Of a DNA stretch of 64,000 nt, positions 26,763 through 33,974 are shown piece after piece. The position numbers and the translations under genes are program-made. Each line of letters opens with the position of its first letter. Position 1 is the stretch's first letter. The notes beneath the pieces are model-generated. The model had not been told where the DNA came from and made no database searches. It worked only from the letters and a program-made list of their open reading frames with translations. The stretch lies in assembly GCF_000718515.1 (NCBI RefSeq), contig NZ_JNZS01000003.1, positions 124,001 to 188,000 on the forward strand, given 5' to 3'. Source of the DNA: Micromonospora parva. GTDB taxonomy: Bacteria; Actinomycetota; Actinomycetes; Mycobacteriales; Micromonosporaceae.

Positions 26763-27251
26763 ATGAACCGAACTCGACTCGTCCTGACTGGCGTGGCCGT
26801 TGCGGCGGCGATCGCCACGGCCGGCTGCGATCCGCAGCCCGAATCTACGGACACCTCGACCTCCTCATCCCCGGCGGCCACGAGCGCCACCCCGACCGCC
26901 GGTGCGGCCACCACCGCGGCCAGCCCCGCAGCCGACGGTGCGGCCACAGCGAAGGCCTGCGCCGACATCAAGAAGGACATCAAGGACAACGCGACCAAGA
27001 TCGCCGAGGCCGAGAAGATCGGCCCGCCGGCCGGGCACTTCGCGGTCAGTGCCCAGTGGGCCGCCGGGTCGGTCGCGATCCTGGCGCACTCGATGGGTGC
27101 CAACGAGGCAGTCACCGCCGCCTCCGAGAAGGTCCAGAACGAGATGATGGGCCTGAGCGACGCGTACAACAAGTCCGCCGACGCCAAGCCCAGCAAGAAG
27201 GCACTGGAAGCCGCTATCAAGGAGCTGGACACGGCCTGCTCGGCCGCCTGA
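26763..27251 (+). CDS. Small secreted lipoprotein
   Basis: The 162-residue precursor has a signal peptide with lipobox IATAGC (cysteine about residue 22), then a low-complexity Ser/Thr/Ala/Pro linker and a helical domain (ADIKKDIKDNATKIAEAEKIG onward). GGGGGA lies seven bases before ATG 26763; an upstream ATG at 26739 would place the signal peptide inside the protein. It is predicted to be anchored to the outer face of the membrane. Function unknown. It is followed by a very strong terminator. Confidence 0.8.
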   Translation: MNRTRLVLTGVAVAAAIATAGCDPQPESTDTSTSSSPAATSATPTAGAATTAASPAADGAATAKACADIKKDIKDNATKIAEAEKIGPPAGHFAVSAQWAAGSVAILAHSMGANEAVTAASEKVQNEMMGLSDAYNKSADAKPSKKALEAAIKELDTACSAA

Positions 27252-27266
27252 CCGGTCCGACCACGC

Positions 27267-27305
27267 AATCGGCGGTGACCACCACCCGGGTGGTCACCGC
27301 CGATT
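27267..27305 (+). terminator. Strong hairpin terminator after the lipoprotein gene
   Basis: A perfect 17-bp stem (arms 27267-27283 and 27289-27305) encloses loop ACCCG, 15 bp past the stop. It is one of the strongest hairpins in the window. Confidence 0.85.
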
Positions 27306-27385
27306 CGCAGGTCCGTGGGGTCCTCAGCCGATCTCAGCGCGCACTGGGGCAATAGTTCGGGCCGCCTCCGACGAGGACGACGATC

Positions 27386-27973
27386 ATGAGACCGGGAGGG
27401 GACATGGCCAGCAGCGGGGTTGTCGTGTTGTCGGGCCCTCCCTGCTCGGGCAAGTCCACTGCGGGAAGGGGTCTGGCTGAGGTGCTGACCGCCTCAGGTC
27501 ACTGCCGGATCTACCTGGAGGTCGACGCTCTGTTCGAGCTTCTGTTCCCTGAGTCCGATCGGAATCGTGACGACCGCTTGCGCGCGTACGCCGGTGCGCA
27601 CCTCCTCGCGCGAATGTTCGTCGATGGTGGAGAGACCGTGGTGCTCGAATGCACCTACGCCCGCCGTGACCAGCGCGCCAGTCTGGTGGAAGCGTTGGCG
27701 GGATCCGCCGCGCCACTCTGGGTCGTCGAGTTCTTCGTGACTCCCGACGAGGCCGTGAGCCGTTTCCGGGGGCGCACCCAAGCCACGGATCTTGACGAAG
27801 CACTCGTCCGCGAGCGCGCTGAGGCGTTCCCGTACTTCGACGACGCCCTTCGAATGGAATCGTCCTCGGGGTCACCCGAGGACCACGTACAGAGCATCGT
27901 CACGTGGCTGCGACAAGACCCTCGGCCGGTGGACCAGGACCTGTGGGCTCGGACTGGAAGGGGCTGGAGCTGA
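27386..27973 (+). CDS. P-loop kinase (AAA/zeta-toxin-like nucleotide kinase fold)
   Basis: The 195-residue protein has Walker A GPPCSGKST near residue 17, a VDALFELLFP segment, and a GETVVLECTYARRDQRASLVEAL region typical of the AAA_33 kinase group that phosphorylates small molecules or sugars. Lid arginines lie in SRFRGRTQ. ATG 27386 has GAGG nine bases upstream; ATG 27404 after GGGAGGGG is an alternative. No antitoxin gene is adjacent, so a toxin role is not supported. Substrate unknown. Confidence 0.75.
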   Translation: MRPGGDMASSGVVVLSGPPCSGKSTAGRGLAEVLTASGHCRIYLEVDALFELLFPESDRNRDDRLRAYAGAHLLARMFVDGGETVVLECTYARRDQRASLVEALAGSAAPLWVVEFFVTPDEAVSRFRGRTQATDLDEALVRERAEAFPYFDDALRMESSSGSPEDHVQSIVTWLRQDPRPVDQDLWARTGRGWS

Positions 27974-28009
27974 GGCGCCGAACCGCTCCTTGGCGTACAC
28001 GGCACCTGA

Positions 28010-28570
28010 TCACGCGTCGTCGGTCGGGATGTCCTCAAGGTGCTCGATCTCGACGACGTGGAGGCCCCTGTCGTCGGCCGCCATCTCCGCGTGGATCTGG
28101 TCGCCCCGGTCACTCATCGAGGCCTTCGACGACCACCAGGGATCCCGTACACAGCGGCCCCGCCACAGCACTGTCGTCTCGGTGGGGCTGACGAAGTAGC
28201 CGGCCAGGCCCCGGCGGGTACCGAGGGCGATCCCCGCGCCGGCGGCGGCCAGCGGCTGGCCGGCTGCCGCCGCCGTCACACCGAGGTCGACGAAGGCCTC
28301 ACCGTCGGAGCTGCCCGAGACCACAGTGATTGCCGGTCCGCCGCGGGCCACCTCGCTCACCAGCACCCAGCCCCGCTCCCACTTCCCGGCCTGGTGCCGG
28401 GCGAGGATCCGCCGGTCGACCTCGGCGAGGTTGGCCAGGCTCTGGACGGTCACCTCGTCGGCCTTCAGCACGAACGCGCCGGCCCGGGAGAACCGGATCC
28501 GCAGCCCGGCGTTGCCGTGGGCGATGCCGCTGACCGTGGGGTCGCCGTCGGCAGCCAGCCAGGTGCTCAC
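28010..28570 (-). CDS. Hypothetical protein
   Basis: The 186-residue protein starts at GTG 28570. Visible segments are GLRIRFSRAGAFVLKADEVTVQSLANL near the start (in parts) and a glycine/alanine-rich middle. I do not recognise the family. It is divergent from the KptA gene across about 80 bp, so the two may share a control region. Confidence 0.65.
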   Translation of the reverse strand: MSTWLAADGDPTVSGIAHGNAGLRIRFSRAGAFVLKADEVTVQSLANLAEVDRRILARHQAGKWERGWVLVSEVARGGPAITVVSGSSDGEAFVDLGVTAAAAGQPLAAAGAGIALGTRRGLAGYFVSPTETTVLWRGRCVRDPWWSSKASMSDRGDQIHAEMAADDRGLHVVEIEHLEDIPTDDA

Positions 28571-28653
28571 CAAGCCCGGGTTCGGTGCCGCCGGAAAACC
28601 TCTCGATCCACGCGACGGAAATCGACCACAATGCCACAGTGGAACGCGAGCGC

Positions 28654-29178
28654 ATGGTCACGTTGAGCAAACGGATGTCAAAGGCACTGCGGCACGATCC
28701 CGGGCGGGCCGGCCTGGTGCTCGACCCGGCCGGTTGGACTCCCGTCGACGCCCTGCTCGCCGCCCTACGGATCGAGCGGGCCGAGCTGGACGCGGTCGTC
28801 GCCGGCAACGACAAGCAGCGGTTCGCTGTCGCGCGTGGCCCCGACGGGGTGCTGCGGATCCGAGCCAACCAGGGCCACTCGGTTCCGGTGGACCTCGGGC
28901 TGCCCCCGGTCACCCCACCGGACCGGCTCTATCACGGCACCGGCGCCCGTGCGCTGGAGTCGATCCGGGCCACCGGCCTGCACCGGGGCGGCCGGCACCA
29001 TGTCCATCTCTCCGCCGACACCGAGACCGCCCACCGGGTCGGGGCCCGACGGGCCGGTCGGGTCGTGATCCTCACCATCGACGCTGCGGCGATGGCCGCC
29101 GCCGGGCACGTGTTCCACCGCAGCGCCAACGGCGTCTGGCTCACCGAGGCGGTCCCGGCCGACTATCTGCTCGACTGA
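28654..29178 (+). CDS. kptA: RNA 2'-phosphotransferase, Tpt1/KptA family
   Basis: The protein (174 residues from ATG 28654) removes a 2'-phosphate from RNA using NAD, releasing ADP-ribose 1'',2''-cyclic phosphate. Family motifs are intact: LSKRMSKALRHDP with the first conserved arginine, RANQGHS, LYHGT, and HHVHLS followed by AHRVGARR. GTG 28639 and a start at 28585 are longer options. Bacteria lack the tRNA splicing that yields this substrate in yeast, so its role is open; known KptA proteins can also ADP-ribosylate nucleic-acid ends. No RNA ligase gene is nearby. Confidence 0.92.
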   Translation: MVTLSKRMSKALRHDPGRAGLVLDPAGWTPVDALLAALRIERAELDAVVAGNDKQRFAVARGPDGVLRIRANQGHSVPVDLGLPPVTPPDRLYHGTGARALESIRATGLHRGGRHHVHLSADTETAHRVGARRAGRVVILTIDAAAMAAAGHVFHRSANGVWLTEAVPADYLLD

Positions 29179-29266
29179 ACCCGGCAGCGAAATAGATCGT
29201 CTCGTACGAGCCGACCATGGACGATCAGGCTTATCCCGAATCCCACTGACAGCCGCGACGAGTCAG

Positions 29267-29410
29267 TCAGGGGCCCTCGTGGACGCCGTCCGGGCAGAGC
29301 GTCTCGACCAGACGGTCGGTCAAGGCATCGACCTCGCTGGCCGAAGCGATCACGGGGATGGTGATCCGCCAAAGCTGCGCCTGGCCATCGTCGAGCTCGG
29401 GAGTGGTCAT
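29267..29410 (-). CDS. Small 47-residue protein
   Basis: The frame begins at ATG 29410 with GGAGG eight bases upstream, a strong ribosome binding site. It reads MTTPELDDGQAQLWRITIPV to a TGA at 29267. The peptide is acidic and probably a single alpha/beta hairpin. It lies 76 bp downstream of the 341-residue unknown gene on the same strand and may be its partner. No family recognised. Confidence 0.6.
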   Translation of the reverse strand: MTTPELDDGQAQLWRITIPVIASASEVDALTDRLVETLCPDGVHEGP

Positions 29411-29486
29411 CGGCGGTACCTCCAAAGGTCCGCGTGAGGCCGGCGTCGGCCCAGCAAGCCCGGCGCCGGGTGCCGGCCTGCCGCTG

Positions 29487-30512
29487 CTAGAACCGCGCGG
29501 GTCGCCAGGACGGCCCCGCAATCTTCGGCGGTTTGGCGATCGTGGGGATGATGGCGTGCCAGGTGGCGTGCCAGCCGCTGGGAGGGAGTGCCAAGGTGGC
29601 ACACACTTCGCCCGCCAATTCCCCAGGTCTGCGGCCATGCCACGGGGTGTCGACGAAGATCTGGTAGTCACCGTCGAGCTGCAAGGCGACCCGGAACAGC
29701 TCCTGATTGCCGTAGTCGTTGGCGACCCAACTGGGTCTCAGGCCGTAGGTGAGCAGCCGATCGCGGTCCATGTCCGTCAGGACATGTCGTCCGGCCGTAC
29801 GCTCCGGCGTCTCCCACGAATGATCCGCAGCCACCCGCGCGACCTCAGCGTCGTACTCCGCAGCTGCGAAGGAGACACCCCGCATCATGGGCACCTCGAG
29901 CGACCAGTCCCAGTGCACCAGATCGCCGTCACGCACGATGATGACGTCCGTGGATCCACAGCCGTACACGCCGCACTCGCATCGGGCGATGGCAACGGTC
30001 CTCGGCTCGGGGGTGGCCGCGAGACGATTGGTGGGAACAAGGACGTCGTACGGGTCCATCCCGAGGCCTGCTCCGGCAGAGGTCATCTCCGTGCCGTTGA
30101 CGTAGACCTGCACTTGGAAGCCGCCGCCTGCGTCGCCGGGCACCGGCGATACCTCCAGACGGAGAGAGTCGACTCCTGGTCGACGCACGACTCCTCCACC
30201 TGAGGCAAGGGTGAAGCCCGGGGGAACAGTGCCCGGACAGGGGATCCCAAGTTCCTCAAACGACTTGCCCACGAGATCACGGATATCCCAGGAAGAATCA
30301 TTTACCGAAGCACCGGCGAGTTCACGCAGCGTCGGAGAGTCCAGCCCGTCGACCAACGCCTGACAAGCGGAATGGATCAGGTCCGCCAAGCCGTACCCGG
30401 TCTCGACGTTCCATTGCGCCACCGCGTCGTACAGGCGCTGCTCCGCGAACCCGCCGCCATTCTCAGTCACGCCGGTCATCATCCACGGCCCTTGAAAGAA
30501 ACGCGCCATCAT
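29487..30512 (-). CDS. Hypothetical protein with CxC-x4-C motif
   Basis: The protein of up to 341 residues has no recognised family. A CECGVYGC segment near residue 180 could bind metal. The N-terminal half has helices (GYGLADLIHSACQALVDGL), the C-terminal half is tryptophan-rich. Several ATGs near the start (30512, 30509, 30482, 30479) are possible. The predicted mobile element is inserted about 80-90 bp upstream and may have changed its promoter. Confidence 0.65.
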   Translation of the reverse strand: MMARFFQGPWMMTGVTENGGGFAEQRLYDAVAQWNVETGYGLADLIHSACQALVDGLDSPTLRELAGASVNDSSWDIRDLVGKSFEELGIPCPGTVPPGFTLASGGGVVRRPGVDSLRLEVSPVPGDAGGGFQVQVYVNGTEMTSAGAGLGMDPYDVLVPTNRLAATPEPRTVAIARCECGVYGCGSTDVIIVRDGDLVHWDWSLEVPMMRGVSFAAAEYDAEVARVAADHSWETPERTAGRHVLTDMDRDRLLTYGLRPSWVANDYGNQELFRVALQLDGDYQIFVDTPWHGRRPGELAGEVCATLALPPSGWHATWHAIIPTIAKPPKIAGPSWRPARF

Positions 30513-30602
30513 TTCACGTGCCGTCCTCGGGTCCGCCGCTCCTCACTCGACGGACAACCCGGGCCGTCGGTCCTGACGCCTCCGAGGTCACCGTTCAGGA
30601 AG

Positions 30603-30630
30603 CAGGGCCCCGGCAAAGTCGTCAGGTGAT
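30603..30630 (+). repeat. Left terminal inverted repeat of the ISAs1-type element
   Basis: The 28-bp end starts CAGGGCC and contains CCGGCAAAGTCGT. It includes the last bases of the transposase remnant (stop at 30622-30624). Its partner is at 32626-32653, with 3 mismatches. Confidence 0.85.
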
Positions 30631-31010
30631 GCCGAGTAGAACGAGTGGGCGGGTGCTGTCGCGGGCGTGGTGGCGGTTGGCGGCGGCGATGTTGGTGATG
30701 CCTGCGGCGCGTAGTGCGCGATGGCGGCGTTGCGGAGGACGGCCATGACTTGGGGTCCGGTGCCGGTGCGGATCTGGGAGCGGTCTTCGTCGTCGGTGAC
30801 GTCCCGCACCCAGTGGACCTGTTCTCGATGGACCTGTTGCCACGGATCCACCTGGTGAGTTTCGCCGGGTTGGCCTCATGGACGTGGAGGTCGGTGATCG
30901 CGTAGACGGTCTCGGCGATGCCCGGCTTCCATCCGCCACGCCGTCTCGACGGTGCGCCGAACCTCGGTCTCTCCCATGGCCCTCATGACCGCAGGCGGGT
31001 CCGACCTTCG
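30622..31010 (-). pseudogene. ISAs1-family transposase remnant
   Basis: Joining three frames on the minus strand gives the C-terminus of an ISAs1 (DDE) transposase: ETVYAITDL and NPAKLTRWIRGN, then HWVRDVT and SQIRTGTGPQVMAVLRN, then GITNIAAANRHHARD and RPLVLLGIT. One-base deletions at about 30813 and 30718 break the frame. The N-terminal half is missing beyond about 31010, where the hydrolase gene begins. The protein cannot be functional. Confidence 0.85.
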
Positions 31011-31038
31011 CCAGGAAGCGGGCTCCTGCGGGTCACCC

Positions 31039-31947
31039 TCAGCTGTGAGGGCCGAGGAAGTCGGTGATGAGGGTAGCGAGCTCCTGTGGGCGTTCGGCGA
31101 CCATCGCGTGGCTGGCGCCGGCGAGGTGCCACACCCGCAGAGACGGGTTGTCCACAGCGGCAAGCCGTTCGGCGGTGACGTTGCGATACGCCTCGTACAG
31201 GTCGTGGAACGGCTGTTGTTCGGGCAGGTCCTCGGTGGCGAGAACGAGCAGCAGCGGGCAGCGGACGTCGCCGTAGGCGGGCATCAGGTCGAGGGAGTCC
31301 ATGGCATCCCGGAGCTGCCGGGTGAGGTCCGGGGCGGGCCGCAGCCGGCTGCGGCCGTCGTCGCCGGGCACAAGGTTGCGTTCGAAGGCCGCCGCCCAGT
31401 CGTCGGGTGCGGCGCCGTAGCGCTGGGCCATGGCTCGCTGCCCCGCAAGCATGGCGGCCACCTGTTCGGCGGTTAGTGGTTCGGCCAGCATCGCGGCCAT
31501 CCCGTCGAAGACGGTCCGCAACTTGGCAAGCTCGGTCTCGACCTGCTCCGGGTCCGTCCCGGCGAGCTGGTCCGGACGGTTCAACGGCGGATTGCCGTCG
31601 AAGCTGACGGCACCGGGGCAATCCGGGTGACGCTGCGCCCAGAGGGTGGCGAGCATGCCGCCGAGGGAGACGCCGACCACCGCGGGTGAGGTGAGGCCGA
31701 GATGGTCGGTGACGGCGGCCAGGTCGGCCAGTACGTCGTCCCAGCGCCACGGGCCGTCTCCGGACCGGCCGTGACCGCGCAGGTCGACGGCGACCACCCG
31801 GTGGGTGGGGTGCAGGTGCTCGGCGAGGGTGGTCATCTGGGCGAGGTTGCCGCCGGCGCCGTGAAGGAGCAGCAGCGGTTGTCCGGGTCCGCCGACGTCG
31901 CGGATCGCGATGGGCACCGTCCCGGAGTCGATGATGGTTTCAGACAC
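31039..31947 (-). CDS. Alpha/beta-hydrolase
   Basis: The 302-residue hydrolase has the family layout: LLLLHGAGGN with HG oxyanion motif near residue 27, the DLRGHGRSG loop near 53, nucleophile elbow GVSLGG (serine near 89) and a late histidine in GASHAMVAERP near 285. An acid residue in LATEDLPEQ completes the triad. GTG 31947 follows AAGGAA and overlaps the regulator's stop by 8 bases, so translation is coupled. It may hydrolyse an ester, lactone or haloalkane. The substrate is unknown. It lies inside the predicted mobile element. Confidence 0.9.
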   Translation of the reverse strand: MSETIIDSGTVPIAIRDVGGPGQPLLLLHGAGGNLAQMTTLAEHLHPTHRVVAVDLRGHGRSGDGPWRWDDVLADLAAVTDHLGLTSPAVVGVSLGGMLATLWAQRHPDCPGAVSFDGNPPLNRPDQLAGTDPEQVETELAKLRTVFDGMAAMLAEPLTAEQVAAMLAGQRAMAQRYGAAPDDWAAAFERNLVPGDDGRSRLRPAPDLTRQLRDAMDSLDLMPAYGDVRCPLLLVLATEDLPEQQPFHDLYEAYRNVTAERLAAVDNPSLRVWHLAGASHAMVAERPQELATLITDFLGPHS

Positions 31948-32407
31948 GTCGGGTTCCTTCCTTGAGCAGTCGGTCGCGTACCGAGGCGGAGCGCACGCCG
32001 CCTTCGGGGTGGCGGGCGAGCTTGTCGCGGGAGACCAGGTCGTGGACGCCCTGGCGGGTGATGCCGAGCATGGCGCCGGCCACTGTGTACGACACGGATT
32101 CGGCGGTCGGGTGGCCAACCCGTCGCGCGACGGCCTGGCCGAAAGGGCTGCGCCACCAGTCGATGGGTGGGTCGAACGGTCCGTCCCCCGGGTAGAGGGT
32201 GGAGATCGCGCGCATCACCACGCCGACGGCGGCCCGGTCGTCGCCGCTGACGATCGTGGTGGCCCAGGATCGGGCCCGCTCCCGGATGACGGCACGCAGC
32301 GGGTCGATGGCGTCGTGGCCGTCGACCAGGATTTCGAGGGGGTCGAGCAGGCGGATGTCGATCAACCGGATGAGATGCTCGGTCAGTTCCTCGTGGGTTG
32401 GCGACAT
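31940..32407 (-). CDS. Helix-turn-helix DNA-binding protein, likely autoregulator
   Basis: The 155-residue protein starts at ATG 32407 with AGGAGG four bases upstream. The C-terminal 50 residues (YTVAGAMLGITRQGVHDLVSRDKLARH, in parts) form an excisionase/MerR-like helix-turn-helix; the N-terminal 100 are helical and of unknown family. It is the first gene of a two-gene unit with the hydrolase. Two matched palindromes cover its promoter, so it probably represses itself and the hydrolase. The inducer is not known. Confidence 0.78.
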   Translation of the reverse strand: MSPTHEELTEHLIRLIDIRLLDPLEILVDGHDAIDPLRAVIRERARSWATTIVSGDDRAAVGVVMRAISTLYPGDGPFDPPIDWWRSPFGQAVARRVGHPTAESVSYTVAGAMLGITRQGVHDLVSRDKLARHPEGGVRSASVRDRLLKEGTRRV

Positions 32408-32421
32408 GCTGCCTCCTGCTA

Positions 32422-32461
32422 CTTGACACCCATTGTCAAGTGCTTGACGTCGAGTGTCAAG
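32422..32461 (-). promoter_or_regulatory. Two tandem 19-bp operators over the regulator/hydrolase promoter
   Basis: Site 1 (32422-32440) is CTTGACA-N5-TGTCAAG, perfect. Site 2 (32443-32461) is CTTGACG-N5-TGTCAAG, with one mismatch. Their centres are 21 bp apart, two helical turns, so bound dimers would lie on the same face. On the minus strand the same bases give -35 TTGACA (32455-32460) and -10-like GACAAT (32432-32437) with a 17-bp spacer. Binding would therefore hide the promoter. Confidence 0.8.
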
Positions 32462-32849
32462 CATGATGGCGCGAACACGGTGGGCGGTTGACGGAACCGT
32501 TCAGCGCGGGCATGCCTCACTTCGGACAGATCAACAGGCGTAGGAACCTCGATGACCTTCTGAACCGGTCACGCCCGACCTGATACCACCAAGGAGGACC
32601 CGTCTACGCCAACCACCTCAAGCCGAGCACCTCACGACTTTGCCGGAGCCCTGGTCCAGGAAGCCCTGCTCAGATCTTCGCCAAGGGAATCGGTGTCGGA
32701 CGACGGACTCGCAACAGGCTTCAGCCCGCGCACCCATGACGCTCTGCGTCGATGAGGCGGTAGGACGCTTCGACCGAATCGGGGGCCGTGGCGACGCGCT
32801 CGCCTGTGCGGGCGGATCGCGGCATGTGCGGACATTACCGGTGGTGCGG
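32462..32849. other. Gap holding the right end of the mobile element
   Basis: Apart from the terminal repeat at 32626-32653 and the flanking direct repeat, no coding frame, hairpin or RNA is apparent. The 165 bp between the operators and the right repeat show nothing recognisable. Confidence 0.5.
32626..32653 (-). repeat. Right terminal inverted repeat of the ISAs1-type element
   Basis: Read on the minus strand it starts CAGGGCT and continues CCGGCAAAGTCGT, matching the left end at 25 of 28 positions. It is followed by the direct repeat GTCCAGGAAG. Confidence 0.85.
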
Positions 32850-33581
32850 TCAGTGGTTTTCGGTGTAGTAGGAATGCACGGCGGGTTGTCCGGTGTAGTT
32901 GGCACCAGCGCGATCGTCGGCACCGAGGTAGCGGTACGGGAGGCGGGCGTCGCGGCGGCCGGTGCAGCTGATCCGGCGGCGACGGGAGTCGTAGGAGAAC
33001 CCGGCGGCGCGGAGTTGGGCGGTGAGGCGCCGCCCCGCGGGTCGCCCGTCAGGAAGCCGAATGCTGGACAGGTCCAGGTCGGCCACGAGGCGGCCGGTGG
33101 GAGTCAGCCAGCCGGCCGCGCGGGTCAGGACGGCGAGTTTGTCTCCGACGTAGTGCAGTCCGTGCATACAGGTGATCAAATTGAACGTCCGCGTTGGTGC
33201 CCAGTTGACCACCGAGGCACAGATCAACTCCAGGTTCAGCGGTGGTGTAGGGACGGGATCGAAGGCGTCAACCAGGTCCACCCCGACGAGGACTGTCCGC
33301 TCGGTCAACCCTGCCAGCCGCAGCTCCCCGGCAGCCTGGATAAGCGCTCGACCGGTGCCGCAGCACAGATCCAACCAGCCAGCGGCTGCCAACGGCTCGG
33401 CTCCGCCGACGCGAACTGGGCCGGCGGCGAGAACGTCAAGAGGGTTGAACCCCAACTCCCGGGTGTAGCTGTTGACCCCGGAGAGCTGCCGCTCCCGGTT
33501 CATGACGCAGTTCGCCACCACCGCGGACTGCTCCAAGGCCTCGTTGCCAAGCAACTCGAAACTGGCGCGTTGGTCGACCAC
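32850..33581 (-). CDS. Class I SAM-dependent methyltransferase
   Basis: The 243-residue protein has the SAM-binding motif I LDLCCGTGRALIQAA near residue 70, an acidic VGVDLVDAFDP motif II near 100 and FNLITCMHGLHYVG near 135 (post-I/motif III region). It starts at GTG 33581; ATG 33503 is an alternative but would leave a short N-terminus. It lies just beyond the mobile element, on the same strand, with no clear partners. Substrate unknown. Confidence 0.82.
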   Translation of the reverse strand: MVDQRASFELLGNEALEQSAVVANCVMNRERQLSGVNSYTRELGFNPLDVLAAGPVRVGGAEPLAAAGWLDLCCGTGRALIQAAGELRLAGLTERTVLVGVDLVDAFDPVPTPPLNLELICASVVNWAPTRTFNLITCMHGLHYVGDKLAVLTRAAGWLTPTGRLVADLDLSSIRLPDGRPAGRRLTAQLRAAGFSYDSRRRRISCTGRRDARLPYRYLGADDRAGANYTGQPAVHSYYTENH

Positions 33582-33974
33582 ACCAACATCATCCCAGGAT
33601 CAGTTCCTCAGGCCGAACCTCGACCAGCGGCATAAACGTGCCTGGTGACCTGAGTGTGGGTGTCGGCGTGGGTGCCGTTCGTTGAGGCAGATCGCGCAGC
33701 CGTTACCGCCCAGGCACGTCGCCGCCATGGAACGCTAGGCCCGCCCGGTCCCGTCGACGCGGCCGAAAGGTGGTGAACGCGCTCGGCGACACCCCCATCG
33801 TGCTGTGCGACGTCGATCCCGCCGATAACGCTCAGTGCGACTCTGAAGCTCGCACAAGCCTCGCTGTGGTGGTGACCTCCGAAGAGGTCACCACCACAGG
33901 GCGCGCTGGTCAGGGCGTATACAGCGGGATCGGTGCCCCGTCTGCCGGAACGCTGGTGGGTGGGAGTTGCCGGC
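33582..33974. other. Gap with the sigma-operon terminator
   Basis: The only feature seen is the strong hairpin at 33864-33899. The rest has no convincing coding frame. It presumably includes the methyltransferase promoter. Confidence 0.5.
33864..33899 (-). terminator. Strong hairpin terminator after the sigma factor operon
   Basis: A perfect 16-bp stem (arms CTGTGGTGGTGACCTC and its complement) closes on tetraloop CGAA. It lies 76 bp past the stop of the minus-strand operon. Confidence 0.85.

Larger units (their letters stand above)
30593..32663. mobile_element. ISAs1-type element with passenger regulator and hydrolase genes
   Basis: Inverted repeats of 28 bp lie at 30603-30630 and 32626-32653, matching at 25 of 28 positions with shared core CCGGCAAAGTCGT. 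Directly outside are 10-bp direct repeats GTTCAGGAAG (30593-30602) and GTCCAGGAAG (32654-32663), differing at one base and fitting the 8-10 bp target duplication known for ISAs1 elements. Inside, all on the minus strand, are a broken ISAs1-family transposase C-terminus next to the left repeat, then an alpha/beta hydrolase and a helix-turn-helix gene. ISAs1 elements are usually 1.2-1.5 kb with the transposase alone, so this 2.05-kb unit looks like a derivative carrying passengers. Whether the passengers moved with the element or came later cannot be told from one copy. Confidence 0.75.

Noticed and set aside
27386..27973. Zeta-toxin assignment for the P-loop kinase
   Set aside because: No epsilon-type antitoxin gene adjacent, and the motifs fit general AAA_33 small-molecule kinases equally well.
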